Of a stretch of 64,000 nucleotides of DNA, positions 45,370 to 58,369 are shown one piece after another. The DNA lies in NCBI GenBank assembly GCA_027625915.1, contig JANTQA010000030.1, positions 1,054,001 to 1,118,000 of the forward strand, given 5' to 3'. Each line of letters opens with the position of its first letter. Position 1 is the first letter of the stretch. A program made the position numbers and the translations under genes. This stretch comes from Anaeramoeba flamelloides. Its lineage: Eukaryota; Metamonada; Anaeramoebidae. The notes beneath the pieces are model-generated. The model was not told the DNA's origin. It was given only the letters and a program-made list of their open reading frames with translations, and did not search any database.

Positions 45370-46010
45370 ATGAAAAATTGTCATTTTTGAAAATTTATTT
45401 TTTAATTATTTCCTTTTCAGATATATAAAGATAGAAAACCAAAATAATTGTATTCTCCAGTATTAAAAAATATACTATTTAGAACCTCCAAAAGTCATTA
45501 TTTTTAGAATTTTTGAATTTCAAAGATATATATCAATAATTATTAACATAAAACCCTATAAAGAATGATTGGTTGTGTTTTCCTTTCTTTCAAGCTAGTT
45601 GTATTTTTAATATATTTCAAATTTGTGAAAATAATTTGTAAAAATAATCTCTTGGTTAATTATTTTATTTTTTTAAAAAAATTCTATTTTTTTAGTTAAT
45701 AATTTTCATTTCAATCAAATTTAAGAAAGATATTTCTCAATTTGATAGTTTGAAAATTGATGGTTCAACATTTAAATTTATTCTGAAAATGTATCTTTTT
45801 TTCAAAAATTCTTCGGTTTTTTAACTAATACAAATATTATTTTTAATTCGTTATTCAAATTTTTAAAATTATTTTATTTTTAGAGACTTTTGAACCATAT
45901 GGTACCCACATGATATACTTTCAATCAGAATATACTTTATTTTTGGAACTTTATTTCGAAGATGATAATCCTTAAATGCAATTTTTGACTTTTTTTTTAG
46001 ATTTTCTTAT
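45370..46010 (+). repeat. Decayed dispersed repeat R2, copy 3
   Basis: Follows the block order of 5960-6830: TTTCCTTTTCAGATATATAA, then TTTCAAAGATATATATCAAT, then a TAATTTTCATTTCAATCAAA block, then a TTTTTAGAGACTTTTGAACC block that also occurs in copy 2. The SINE inserted immediately upstream. Confidence 0.45.
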
Positions 46011-48227
46011 GAAGAAATCTAACTTTTCATCTCAAAAGCAAAATATAATTTATTAATTCGATGAAATATTGATAGCTTGAATAGAATAAAAAGATAATGA
46101 AGCAATCAAAAAAAGTTTAGATTTAAAGATTCTTGGAAAAAAATCATTTTTTTCCTCAAAATTACCATTTTTTTCAACAAAAAGTTTTTGGAACATGCCA
46201 CATTTCCAAAATAAATATTTTAGATATTCTTTCAAATACAAAGTATTTATATGTATATTTAATTCCTTATGTTTGTTAAAATGCCTTAAAAGAATATAAA
46301 AATAACTTATAAAAAAAAACACTTTAAGTTGGTTAAGTACATTTTTCAAATTTTGGGTGGCATCATTTATGTGAAACTGAATTAATAAATTAATTTCTTG
46401 AACCAAACACATTGGTATTTAGATAAATATGAAAGTGGGATATATCCTTGTATAATGTATTTTCATACCAACTAAAAAATGGCAATCTAAGAAAATTATA
46501 ATATTGATCAAAAAAAAAAAAAAAAAAAAAACAGTTTTTTTATTGATCTTATCTATAAAATTTGATACTATTACTTCTTCTTAATTTTTTTTTATTTTCA
46601 ATTCTTCCTGAAAATACTTTTGTTTGTAAAAGATTTTTGAAACAAATTACTTTTTATTTCTAAAGAATTTCAAAATGAATTTAAAAATTCTATTTTTATT
46701 TAATTCATCAAATTCTTGAAATGGTTCAGAAAATAATAAATTTATTATATTCCACTTCTGAAATAAAAATTTATTAGTCAAACTCGTTTGATTTTATAAT
46801 TATTTATCCTCCGTTAAATAGAGAACGAAAAATGTTAATGAATCTGATTGATATTTTTTGTAAAATTTTCTTTTATTTAGGTTGAATCTTTTGTAACTGT
46901 TTATTTGATTCTGAGAATTCAACCCCTTTATTTTATTTTTTGAAATAAAATCCTTTATTTTGGTTTTGGTTTATAAAAATACTCGAAAAAAGAATTTTGA
47001 AAAAAAATTTGTAAAAAAATTGTATGTAAAATAATTATAAATAGTAACGGGGATAGAAATTTAAGTTTATAAATTGTTTTTATTTATACAAACCGATAAG
47101 ATAAAGAAAGAAAATCTTCAAAAATGGGTTTTTTATCGATTTTTTTGATTTCATTTTTGATTTCAACAATTTTATTTGGAAAGGTGTTTTTTCGTGTTTG
47201 GTCTTCTAAAATAAAATAATTGTATCAAATAGACACCTTTCGGGCATTTTTTTGGTTTAATCTTTCATTAATTGAACTCATTCGTATAAACACATTTCTA
47301 GATCCAAAACTTAATTTAATAAAACCGAAAATTTAATCAAAAAAAAAAAAAAGTTCAAAAAATCGAAAAATTAAAGATTCAACTCTAAATTACTTTGGGT
47401 TAAATTTATTTTCACAAATAGAGCAGCTAATGTTGTTTGAGTTTTCAAAGTTTCAATATCTTGTGACACTTAAAAAATATTTTTCAGTAAGGTTTCACAC
47501 AATTAAAATTTTTCAAAATAGTAAAATGTACTTACTTCCTTAAAATAGACAATAAAACTTATAATTGTAGAATTATTTATCTAAAATATTTCCTGATTTT
47601 TTTTGAAATCTAAATGAAATTTTTATCATTTATTATTTTGCCATAGAGTAATTATTTATTGTAAATGAGGGATCATTGAAATCAACACCATTAATTTTAT
47701 ACTTCAATGCCTTCAAAAAATAAACATTTATAAATTATTGATTTATAAAACAATAATCATTAAAAATATACTTTTGGTAGAAAAACAATGTTTTTTTTTT
47801 ATTTATTTGTTGAAGAAGTGTAAATTACCCCCTCTTTGACCTTATACTTTAAATCCCTTTCAGATATTTTAACGTAAAATCATATTGTTTCACAATTATT
47901 AATTAATGGAAATAATTCCAAAATATAACAATTTAAAACTATTTTGTTCAGATTTCTTACTTTTAATTCATTTTTAAAAATAATATATCTTAAAAATAGG
48001 AAGGGTATACCTATAAAAATGATCAATATTTTCTATAATTTCATTCTGTTTGTATTTAAAAAATAAAGGGAAAAATTTGGTTGAAATTTATAGATTACAA
48101 AGTAATATCTATTGAAGCAGTTAACAAATCTTGAGAAGTTTTAGACTTTTAAAATTTAAAGGATAAATAAAATTATTTTGGGTTTTGAAGATTTAGTTTT
48201 TATTTTTAATTATTATGAAAGATTATT

Positions 48228-48450
48228 GGGGGTGTTACTAAGTTCAGTAGAGCGCCTAGTTTTTCTAAGATTTAAAAAGAATGCATAAAAATCCTAGATT
48301 TTACTTTATTCTTTTGAACCCGTGAAAATATAAAGTAGGTTTTTTTGAATTTTTATAAATAAAAAGATATTATAAGACTTTTTCTTTCCATTTCTAAAAT
48401 TAATAAAAATTACCTTCCCTATTTCATAATTCAAAAGAATTGGAAAAAAT
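48228..48450. repeat. Palindrome-rich repeat beside LINE copy 2
   Basis: Opens with GGGGGTGTTACTAAGTTCAG, as in the block at 35318. It continues with a decayed TTTTCTAAG...CCGTGAAAA palindrome and AAGACTTTTTCTTTCCATTT. It lies just upstream of the LINE 3' end in both copies, so it may be part of the LINE or a co-inserted element. Confidence 0.5.
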
Positions 48451-48965
48451 CAACGATTTTCGGGAACTGTCCAACCTATGAAAATAATCGTAAAATTAGG
48501 GAAAACCTAGGGAACTGTCCAGACTATGAAAATCATCGTAAAATGGGGATATCTGTATTACAGTCAGTTTCACTTTTAAGGCGCAAACTTTCAAGGGAAT
48601 TTAAGGTGCAATTAAAATCTCAAATTAAGGCACAAAATTCAGATTCTAGTAAAATAAATTGTAAAAAAAAATAATTACAAAATTTGTGCCTTAATTTGAG
48701 AGTTTTTTATGCCTTAAATTTTGTTAAAAGTTTGTGCCTTAAAAGTGGAACTGACTGAAAAAAAAATCAATATATCTCATATATTAAAAAACAATAGTAT
48801 TTTTAATATTATTAACAGAAAAGAATCCATAACTTTATTAGTCCTAGTGGAAAATAAAAGTATATGGAAATCTTTAAAAAAATTTTTAAATAAAAATTTA
48901 GGAATTAGGACAAACATAAGGAACTAAAAACTCCTCCCTTAAACAATATTAAAAAAAAAAAAAAA
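48430..48965 (+). mobile_element. Decayed LINE copy 2 (3' end), split by a MITE
   Basis: The frame shows ENCPDYENHRKMGIS near 48510-48555, matching [15 protein letters not shown] of copy 1, with this unit duplicated in tandem (GNCPTYENNRKI near 48460-48500). A family B MITE (48561-48757) then interrupts. After it come KINISHILKNN and NLGIRTNIRN near the ORF end, matching copy 1 in order. The 3' tail GGAATTAGGACAAACATAAG leads to an A-rich end at about 48950-48965. Only the 3' part is preserved. Confidence 0.7.
48561..48757. mobile_element. MITE family B copy 2, nested in LINE copy 2
   Basis: 197 bp. Left end CAGTCAGTTTCACTTTTAAG after a TA. Right end CTTAAAAGTGGAACTGACTG, where the expected TA has become AA. 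It interrupts the LINE sequence at a point where copy 1 (near 35608) is continuous, so it is younger than that LINE insertion. Confidence 0.88.
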
Positions 48966-49742
48966 TCAAAGATTTTACTCAATTATTTTAAATTTTGGAC
49001 AACCAAACGACACTTTCACTTGTGGAATTGGGCAACACATTATAAATATATATAGATATCTTTTTTTCATCCCAGTTAAATCTTTTGACTCCCAATTGCT
49101 TTTATTATTTATTTGTAGATTAAATTTTAAAGATTTATCTAAATTCAGCAGAGATAAATTTCAAAATTTATTTTTATATTTAATTTTTTTTTTATTTAAT
49201 GAAATTACCAAATTATCACTTTTAAATTCTTTTTTGGAAATAAGAGTGGGTGTTTTTTTTTTTCATTTTTCATATTCTAGTTATACCAGAATTAATTAAA
49301 GTATTTATATAATTTGTAGTTTTTATTTCATAATTAAATATTTCAAACTCTATATATCAGTTGAATTAATATAAAAGATTTGAACTCATTTTTAAACTAT
49401 TATAAAAAAAATGTGTTTACAAAGTTTCTTTTAAAACTCTAATGATTTACATTAAAATATTTGAACTAATAAATTTGTTTCAATTATTTTTTTTTTTGAT
49501 CGTTTTTCTTCTTCACTTTATCCAAAGCAGTATATTTGTAAAGAAAAAACATCAATCACATTTTAAACTAAATTAATATATTTTAATTAATATACCCCTT
49601 TAGCAACTTCACTATTCTCTTAACGATCTCAAAATTAAATTTTCGTTCACAATTAATTCTTCAAGATAACCTAAATATTTTTTATTTTTTGTACTTTAAT
49701 TTTTTTCAAGTATTTTTCAAATTCAAAAATTAAAGACTGAAA

Positions 49743-50091
49743 ATGAGTTACCCAATTGAAAAACTAGACGAAGTTCCTCAAACAAACTCTGAAACAAATT
49801 TCCCAAATGATTTTATGACCCAAAAATGTGAAATTTGTGAAGAGAAAAAAGCAGATTATTATTGCTCTATTTGTAAAGTGTATTATTGCACAGCGTGTGA
49901 GGAACAAGTTCACACACCTTTTATGAAAAAAAAACACCACACCAATATCCAAAAAGTAGATGATCTGAATAAAATCAGTTTGTCATTCAATATTTTCGTT
50001 TCCTCCTTTTTTTAAAAAAATTTACAACTTTTCTTTTTTTCCTTTTCTGATTATTCCCTTTTTTTCCATTTCAAACACCAACCCCTTTATG

Positions 50092-50122
<31 letters not shown>

Positions 50123-51296
50123 AAAAATCGATCAAGAACAAGCCAAGTGTACAATGCACCAAAAGAAATTCAAATTGTATTGCCAAAACGAAAATCGGTT
50201 AATCTGTACAAAGTGTCATGAAAATTGTATTGATCAAAACCATACCATTTTAACAATAAAGAAAGCATCCCAAGAATTCAAAAAAATGCTTAGTGACTTG
50301 TTCGAGAAAATCAAACAAGAGGAAAAAAAAAATAAACAAGTAATCAAAAGGGCAATTGGAAAACAAAAGCTCTTTATCAAAGAAATTGAGGAAATTTCAA
50401 ATAAAATCAAAAAAGATTTTGAATCCCTGTTTGTGGAATTACAACAAGCTAAAATGATCAATTTAAAAATATTGGAAATAACCAAATTAGCCATTGTCGA
50501 TCAAAGGATTGGGGAAATAATTACACAAGCAACACAAAAGAATTCAAATCTTCTTCAGAAAAATGAGAAAATTAAAAAAATTATCCAATCCAAAACAGAT
50601 AAGAAAAATATTGATTTAATTAATGACTCAATAAAACTCCTTCAAGAAATCTCAGAGGAGAAAAAGGGCGTGAAGAAGAAAGACAACGAAAAAGAAAATG
50701 AAAAAGAAAAAGAAAATGAAAAAGAAAGAGAAAAAAAGCCAATTCCAAACCAAGCCTGTGAAATTTTTGATGATGAAAATAATTCTATAAACAAAATCGA
50801 AATACACAACAACAACAAAACAGCAAAGTGTACCTTAAATAACAGTAGTAGCGGTGGAAGGGTATGTGGAAAGAAACTGTATAACTCGGGGAAACATGAA
50901 ATTAAAATTAAAATCGATCAGTTTCCGCAGTCCTATGATCAAAAAAATGAAATTAGTATTGGGTTGATTAATTCAGAACATAAAGAAAGTTTTCTTCAAA
51001 GAGACGGAAATGAAGGAACCTATTTCTATGAGAGCAATTGGTATATCGGGGGGCTGATAAGCTATAAAAAAAAATGTGTCGATGGTAAATTGCTAATCGA
51101 AACCTTTTTAGCAAATAGACACATCAATGAAGGAGACATCTTCATTCTTAATTTAGACATGGACAAAAAAAGTGTTTCATTTAAAATTAATGGAAATGAG
51201 CTTGGAGTTATATTTGAAAACCTACCTGAAAAGGTTTATTTTTTTGCTTATTTGTGTGGGCAAAAAGATAATAAAAATACAATTTCTTTTATTTGA
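49743..51296 (+). CDS. B-box / coiled-coil / SPRY protein (two exons)
   Basis: A 464-residue spliced model. Exon 1 is 49743-49977 and exon 2 is 50137-51296. The 159-bp intron has donor GTTTGT and acceptor ATCAAG, in phase 1. Exon 1 carries a first B-box-type zinc site: C-E-I-C, YYCSICKVYYCTAC and a closing H-x-x-x-x-x-x-x-x-HH. Exon 2 begins with a second B-box: C-T-M-H, LYCQNENRLICTKC and H at DQNH. A long E/K-rich coiled coil follows (model residues about 120-260), then a KEK-rich linker. Residues about 285-464 form a SPRY domain (GRVCGKKLYNSGKHEIKIKI, IGLINS, LDMDKKSVSFKING, LPEKVYFFAYLCG). This is the TRIM layout without a RING finger, so ubiquitin ligase activity is not expected. Function unknown. 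The exact splice sites are inferred from the frame and the zinc ligands. Confidence 0.85.
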
Positions 51297-51370
51297 ATTT
51301 AAAAAATATGAAGAAGAAATAGAGTAAATATGCAGATTTAAATATTCCTTTATCTTGCATATATGTATGT

Positions 51371-51410
<40 letters not shown>

Positions 51411-54400
51411 ATCGATAGATGGATTAAGAAGATTTCTATTCTTTTATTTTTCAAAACAAATCGTTAATGAAATTTCAGATATTTGATTATTGATGAAAAT
51501 TGAAATGATTATAAAAAAAAAAAATTCAAAAATCAACCGAATATGGTTAAGTGGAAGAAAGAAAACACTATATTAGAAACTTTTGAAATCATTTTGTTTT
51601 TACTTTTTCAAAATCACCATCTTAAAATGAATATTCTTATTATTTTATCTTAATACAAATTCATTTTTTTCAAAAATTAATATTATTAAATTTGATGTTT
51701 CCAACTGTTTTTTTTTTTTTTTATCTTTGGATCATTTTATTATTTTATATTTTGTTCATAATTAATGAAATTTTCTCACTGATCTTCAATAAAAATAAAT
51801 ATTAAATAAAAACCAAAAACTGTTATTCTTAATATTAACGAGAGATAGAACTATATATAGTAGCCCACTTATCAATTTTTTTGAGATTGTATTATATTTT
51901 AAACCTCGGAATTGTTGACTTAACAGTAAAAGATTTAAGAAAATTTATTTATTTTTAATTTTGTATGTTATGTGACTTTTAATTTTTCGGTTCTGTTACA
52001 AAAAAAAACAATTCAAAGATATATTTCTTGTAGAAATTTAACAATAAAATATTTTTTCTTCTTTCAAGATTGATATTAAAAGAAAATACATGTTACAGCT
52101 AAATGAAACTTAAATGGGATAAAATTTCGTTTTTTTTTTCTTTTTACAATTTTGAAATTTAACATTTCTTTTTGGATTTTTAGTATCTATATTCAACAAT
52201 ATGCCCCGACGGCCCAAAAAAGACTAAAAATAGAAAAATGATCAAATACTTTCCATTAATACCATTAAAAAAACTAAATTAAAACATAAAAATAAATAAA
52301 GTTTCAATTTAACTTTTTCTTGAAAACATTTTATCCAAAATGATTGAATTCAAAGTTGAAACTTGTCTATTTTTAGATACACTATATTTATTTTAACTCA
52401 TTTACTAAAACAAATTCTCAATTACAGGAATTGGATTTATCAAAAAGTGACTAATTTAGTCTTTAAATGTTTTTTTTTATTTTCAAATTGTAAAATTTAA
52501 AAAAAAGTTATTTAAAAAGGATAAACTCTTTGGAATAGTATTCTAATTTAATATATTCACTTATTCTTTGATTTCAAAATTTTCTCAATCCCAATTTTTC
52601 AAAACAGAATAAAAAAGTGCAAATAATTTCAACAAATATTTTCTGTATTCAAAAGTTGAGAATGTTTTTATTCTAAAAAAAATTTATACCAGTGGTTTAT
52701 TGAAACAAGTTATAAGGCTAGATTTGGAAAAATATTAATCAGAAACAAATAGTGCTTAATTTTATTAAGGGCATATAGCTATAACAGCAATAAAAAAGGT
52801 GTTTACTAAAGAAAAAGAGTTTGCAAAATTCAATCTGTTTCTTGGAAATTCTATGCCTAAGATAAAGAAAAATTGAAAAGCAAGTGATAAATTGTTCCCT
52901 TTTAGAATTTAAATACCAGTAAAAGAAAAAAAATTGAAATGAAAATTGTTCCCCATTTAAATTACAAATAATAACAAGTATTTTTAATTGGAAATTATTG
53001 AAAAAACAGGAATAGGAGTGTATTTTCTTAAGGTTTTATGTTCCAAATTAATTATAGGTTTACATTACATATTCAATTCTTTCATTAAGGTTTTAGTGTA
53101 TATAGTGTTTTATCCTATAATATCAAAATTATTTTGTAAAAATTACTTTTTTATTGTTTTTTCGTGTATTTTCTATAAAAAAAAAAACATTAATCACAGA
53201 GTAGATATGAAGATTAGTATTGATTTATGAGGAAATTATTAAATTTTGGTGGGTTGTTTGTAATTATTAACAAATAAATACCCGACCTTAATGAAAAACT
53301 AATTGGATAATATCTTCTTGGTTTTATTTTAAAGTGTCTGTTAATGTGGGGGTTTAAATAAGAACAAAAAATAAAAACGAAAGAAACTCTAATCAACCTC
53401 ATTATGTACAAAAAGAATTCTTTTAATCTGTTGATATAAGATCTTAACAATTTTATCCCAAATGAAAGGATAGTTTTGTAAATAATTGGTAGGTTTTGTG
53501 ATGTAATTTAAGGAGGTAGCCACGGTAAAGGAAAATTTTTCATTTTTTTTTGCAATTTTGAAGAGGATCAGAAAATAACATTTTTTACTTAGCTAGTTAC
53601 TCATTGATTTTTATTATTTAAGGTTTATAATCACTGAAATTTGACAAAAGATTATCTTGTCTTGAGTGTAGTAACAAATTAATTTGGTTCTTTTTTTTTT
53701 TTTTAATTTTTTATGTCCGCGATTGAATCATAACCTATTGCCCTTATATGGAAGCAGTTATTTAAGAACTTAGTCGTTGGTTTTAAATATGTATTTGTAA
53801 TTGATGTTAGCTCATAGAGTATAAGTGTTTTTCTCTTTTGTTATTTGGTTTATTATTTTTATTATTTTCTTTTTCATTTTTTCATAAAGTTAATTTACAA
53901 AAAGTATTTAAAAATTATCTTCTACAACCCAAAAATTTAAATTTATTCTTAAACAGCTACCAATTTGTTAATCTTACACTCTTCAATTCTGATTTCGGAA
54001 AAAAAAAAAATAAATTGTCAAAAATTGCCATTTTGAACCACTAGTAAAACTCATACCAAATCCAAGATCGATCAGCTAAGAATCAAATTAACAAATCAAT
54101 GCACCCTAAACAAGATAATTTTCTATCAAATTTCAGGGATTGTAAACCTTAAAGTACTTCATTCATAAGATTTTTTAATTTTTTTTTATCCAAATCTCGA
54201 AGAAATTCCCACATTAGAATGTAGAGTTGAATTACTTAAAATAGTGTTTCGAATGTTAAATGGATTATCTTTTGTCCTTAACTCAACATTCTATTGTCGT
54301 ATTTGATTTTTTCATTTGTTATTTTTTCATCATTTTTGACTTTTTTTCATCAAGGCAACAAAATTCTATAAGAAGGATTTTAATATCAGTGACATTAGTG

Positions 54401-55091
54401 ATAAATAGATTTTGTTTAAAACGAATACCAAAATTACTATTGAGAGCACCACAAAAGGAAATAAGAATCTGACTTTAATTGCTAGAAGCATTCCAAAAAA
54501 TAATTTTTATCCCAAAAACATATCTGGTTAAGGTTTTAAATTATTGGATTTGGTGGAATTAGAGAAGTGGATCTGATTATATTTTATCAAAATTTAAATC
54601 ACACAATAGATCTAATTTTTATTTTAAAATTTCAAAATTATCTTCCCCCAAAAATGTTTATTTTATAATAAAAAAAGAAATAAAAATCGAATCATCAATT
54701 TTAGTAATTCTTTCCTCTTTTTTTAATTGTTGAACATTACTAAAAAATAAGATCAAATAATCTTTAAAAAAAAAAAAATTTAGAGAATCTACGATTATAC
54801 GCCACTAAAATAAAATACTCTTTTCTCATCTCTCTTAAATTTTAGTCACATCTTATGGTGTAACTATTCCCTTAAATCATTAAAAATTAAAAAAATTATT
54901 CTGTCAAGATAATTCGATGGTTTTTTTGTATATTTAGTAAAGTTATAATAATAAAATGAGGAAAAAAAGTTTCAAAGATCTCTCAAATGTTCTTGTTATT
55001 CAAAGTACAATTAACACTTTTAAAAATATATTAAAAACTTTTGTAAAAAAGCTCGAATTCATTTTTAATTTATTTTTCAACTATATTACAA
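51297..55091. other. Gene-free stretch
   Basis: AT-rich DNA with a (TA)n run at 51378-51407. Two diverged family J end sequences lie back to back near 52870-52980. Between about 53.7 and 54.5 kb several broken plus-strand frames (for example LEEIPTLECRVELLKIVFRM near 54200-54260) look like old coding sequence, perhaps LINE, but cannot be assigned. No supported gene. Confidence 0.5.
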
Positions 55092-55670
55092 ATGAACTCA
55101 GTAGAACTATTAAAGTTTATGAACTCAATAGAGTTATTTATCAATTACTTTGAAATTCAACAAAAAGAGATCCAAAACAATTACCTTTTAGAGCAACGAA
55201 AAAATGTTTCTTTAGAAAAAACAAATAGGAAACAAGAACAAGTAATTGACAATTATAGGAGTATTGAACAAAAAAATGAAAACAACATCACTCTTCTTTT
55301 TGAAAAGCAGGAAAAATATGATCAAATAGAACAAGAAAACCATTCCCTAAGTGATTCAAATAAGAAATTAAATCAAGAGAATAAGAAATTTCAGAACAAA
55401 CTAATATTAGCAAAAAAGGAAATTATCAAATTAAAAGAAATAATAGAGGAACTCAAAAATGAAATCAAAGAAATAAAAATCAAAGAGTCCATGATTAAAA
55501 AAGATTTGATCAATAAAAATGAACAATTGCAAACTGTTCTAAGTCAAAAAGAAAAGTTTATTGGTGATTTGAAAAAAAAACTAATAATTAATACAAATTT
55601 TTATACTTCGAAATTAACTCAAGAGCGTATTGAATTTGAAAGGAAATTATTATCTTTAAATAAAAAATGA
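55092..55670 (+). CDS. Coiled-coil protein, family uncertain
   Basis: A 192-residue protein that is almost all predicted coiled coil: E/K/Q/N-rich with leucine and isoleucine in heptad spacing from about residue 30 to 175. The first about 25 residues (NSIELFINYFEIQQKEIQ) form a hydrophobic helix. The order, a helical head followed by a long coiled coil ending in a basic ERIEFERKLLSLNKK, vaguely recalls ADIP/SSX2IP-Msd1 microtubule-anchoring proteins, but they share no diagnostic motif that I can point to. The first ATG lies in a near-direct repeat (ATGAACTCAGTAGAACTATT, then ATGAACTCAATAGAGTTATT), so the start could be either ATG. An upstream spliced exon is possible. Ends in TGA. Confidence 0.6.
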   Translation: MNSVELLKFMNSIELFINYFEIQQKEIQNNYLLEQRKNVSLEKTNRKQEQVIDNYRSIEQKNENNITLLFEKQEKYDQIEQENHSLSDSNKKLNQENKKFQNKLILAKKEIIKLKEIIEELKNEIKEIKIKESMIKKDLINKNEQLQTVLSQKEKFIGDLKKKLIINTNFYTSKLTQERIEFERKLLSLNKK

Positions 55671-55984
55671 ACATTTAATTTTAGATTTAAATTTTGGATT
55701 TGGATCCTGAATTTTAATAATTTTGAACAAATAAAAAGTTAAAAAGAGCTATTGTGAAAAAACTTGATATTTTTTTTTCTTTAGTTATTTTTTTTTGTAT
55801 CCCTAGTTTATTTTTAAATGTATAAGTCAGAAAATAGGATCAAATAATTTTTTGAATTTACAGTTTAAGATCAGGAAAAAATTGTTTGAAAAAACAGTAA
55901 AAATATGCTAATTTTACACATTTTGATTTAGTCAATTATAATACCATTTGGTTAATAAAAGATTTTTTTCCATAAATTATTTTT

Positions 55985-56220
55985 TATAGATATTTGATAA
56001 TTTAAGTTGAAAAATCCTATTTTCCTGGTTGTATTAATTTTTTTTTAAAATTCAATTGTAAAAAATATCAATAATTTTTTTCTTCTTAGCTAACAGGTCA
56101 TTTTATTATATTTTAAAACTATTTTAAATTTAATGAATATCTTTCAAAACGTAAATCCTTTATTTTGACTATTAACGAATTATTTGTTGTTTTAAATTAG
56201 AAAAAATATTTTTTTTGTGA
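55985..56220 (+). repeat. Decayed dispersed repeat R5, copy 2
   Basis: Matches 19495-19740 in block order (TTGAAAAATCCTATTTTCC, TTCTTCTTAGCTAACAGG, CTATTTTAAATTTAATGAAT). Termini unknown. Confidence 0.45.
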
Positions 56221-56400
56221 TTTTTCCGTATTATGTTTTCTGTACTGGTTAAAAAAAACCGAAAATTTATGTTCATTTTTCTATTTATTCCAAAAAGTAA
56301 AAAAAAAACCTAGGAAATTTCGTTAAGTTTTCCAGAATTTAAAATAATACAGTAAAATCAAAGATATTTTTGATCATTTTTGAAATCTGGAAAACCAAAT
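56210..56400. repeat. Palindrome-rich repeat, short copy
   Basis: Contains TCCAAAAAGTAAAAAAAAAA with CCTAGG, then the TTTTCCAGAATTTAAAATAA palindrome closing in TGAAATCTGGAAAA. Same family as 1-430 and 40890-41562. Confidence 0.55.
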
Positions 56401-58369
56401 ATTAAATATGTGAACTTTTAAGACTGATTCTTTAATTGAAAATTGAATAAAATAAGAATATGTTTTTTTACAAAGTCTTAATAAACTATTATTGATCAGA
56501 TTTGTGGGATTATTCAAATAGTTTAAATTTATCAAATAAAAAGTGCCCTAAAAATGAAATTGATCTAAATTTTAGTTATTCTGGAAAATCGAAAATAAAA
56601 TATATGTATTTAATAAAAAAAAAAAAAAAAAAAACTGGATAATCTGGATGAAATTTGGGTTAAAACCTTTTAAGTTTGGTGGTAGGTGTTATAAAAGCCT
56701 TTAATCCTGTTAAAATTCTAAGTAATTTGAAAAGCGGGTCATTTTGATCATTTTGACTTTGGTAAAAAATTTAATTTTTTAAATATCCAAAAAAATAATA
56801 TAACAGATTTAGTATGAGTATCAGTTTTTTGATATATTGCTCATTTTTTGTTTATAATTGTAATTTTTTTAAATATTGTATAATATCTACAATTCAATAA
56901 AATCTTCACAGATTACAATAATGAAGATTCAAATTTTTGATCAAAGAAAATTAAATTTTAAGTTGAATAAATTTTATGAATAATTATTTTCGACTATCTT
57001 GAATTTAAATACATTATTAATTAAGATGTAAACCTTAATTTAAATTTTATACATCCCCACAATAAAAATAATTATTTTATAAATAAAACTCTATTTCAAC
57101 CAAAAGAGCTGAGTTTTATTGAATAAATAGAAAATATTTCTTAAGTTTAATTCATTATTATTCTCAAAATAAATTTTCTATTTTTAAATAAAGATCATCT
57201 TTATTTATTTAGAATATTATTTTTTTTGTTTTCAAAAAATAATTTTTTTTTTTCTTGATTTTTTCTTTTTTTTTTCAAAAAAGACAATTTGAAAAAAGAA
57301 ATTTTTAGAAACTCCAATATAACTTTAAGAAAAATGAGGCATTGTATTTTCTTTTAAAATTCATACGTTTACAATTAAAAAATCTTGTTGTCAACAATTT
57401 TAATTATCCAAAGAAATTGAGAAATTTTGCACGAGACATTACAATAAGAAGGGCACAAAAATTACTTTAACTTTATTTTTTTTTTAAAGAAAATATGTTG
57501 TTTAAAGGGTTGTATCTAGTGTTATTCTTAAATTAAAATATACAAAATAATAAAAATACTTCTTTTAAATTTATTTTTTACATAAAAACTCGGGTAAAAG
57601 ATTTGAAAATTATTTTCTTCTAGAATAATATTTTTCCCAACCTAATAATGTCCAAATTTTTCTTTTTGAAAATTTGAGTTTAAATTTGCTAAAAAAATAA
57701 GATATTGTAGGTTTATCATCAATAATAATATTATTTAAATTGTCTAAAAAGTATTTTTTTTTTTTTTTTTTTTTTCGAGTCATTATATCTATTTTATATT
57801 CGTTTTAAGTTTCTAATTCTTCGTTATGGTGTTAATATGATTTTTCATTTTTGAAAAAACAGTTTAAAATTGTAAAAAGAATTATAAAAAAAATTAACCA
57901 GTATGATGAATATTATTCAAAATTATATCTCTTAATGAAATTATTTTTTTAATAAACGATGAAAATAAATATTTTTAATGTGTAGATATAAATTATAATC
58001 GGTTTTCTAGGTACGTATAATAATATTGTTGAAGATATAAAAAATAATATAAGAGGTCAGCCTTTAACAGAGATGTTTCAAATTTTTAAAATATGTTATT
58101 ATGATATTTTTTACTTAAAAATGAGTATATTCTATTTGTTAAAAAATCAGACTGACTAGGAAAAACAAAAAAAGAATTTTTTTTTGTCAAGGCAATTTTT
58201 TGTTTTTCATTTTTTCGGAAAAAAAACTTTTGGATTTAAATAATTTGTTTATTTATTGTGAGAAAGAAGTAATCAAAGAAAATTTACTAAATAAAATAGA
58301 GAAGAAGAAAAATAATTAAGTTATTAAAGTAAAAAAATATTATACCATTTACATGACTAAATTGAAAAT

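Larger units (their letters stand above)
44627..49742. other. Gene-free stretch with SINE, LINE and MITE
   Basis: Contains the SINE (44965-45340), repeat R2 copy 3 (45370-46010) and LINE copy 2 with its nested MITE (about 48228-48965). From 46.0 to 48.2 kb and from 49.0 to 49.7 kb I see only AT-rich DNA and short open frames without domains, including a 31-codon hydrophobic frame at 47124-47219. Confidence 0.6.

Noticed and set aside
47124-47219. 31-codon frame MGFLSIF... resembling an ARF-like or membrane N-terminus
   Set aside because: Very short, T-rich, without a following conserved GTPase segment or convincing splice donor.
52870-52980. Complete family J MITE
   Set aside because: Only two end-like sequences sit back to back; no pair of outward ends with flanking TA could be defined.
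53700-54560. Third LINE copy
   Set aside because: Some frames look coding, but no reverse-transcriptase box or shared tail could be identified.
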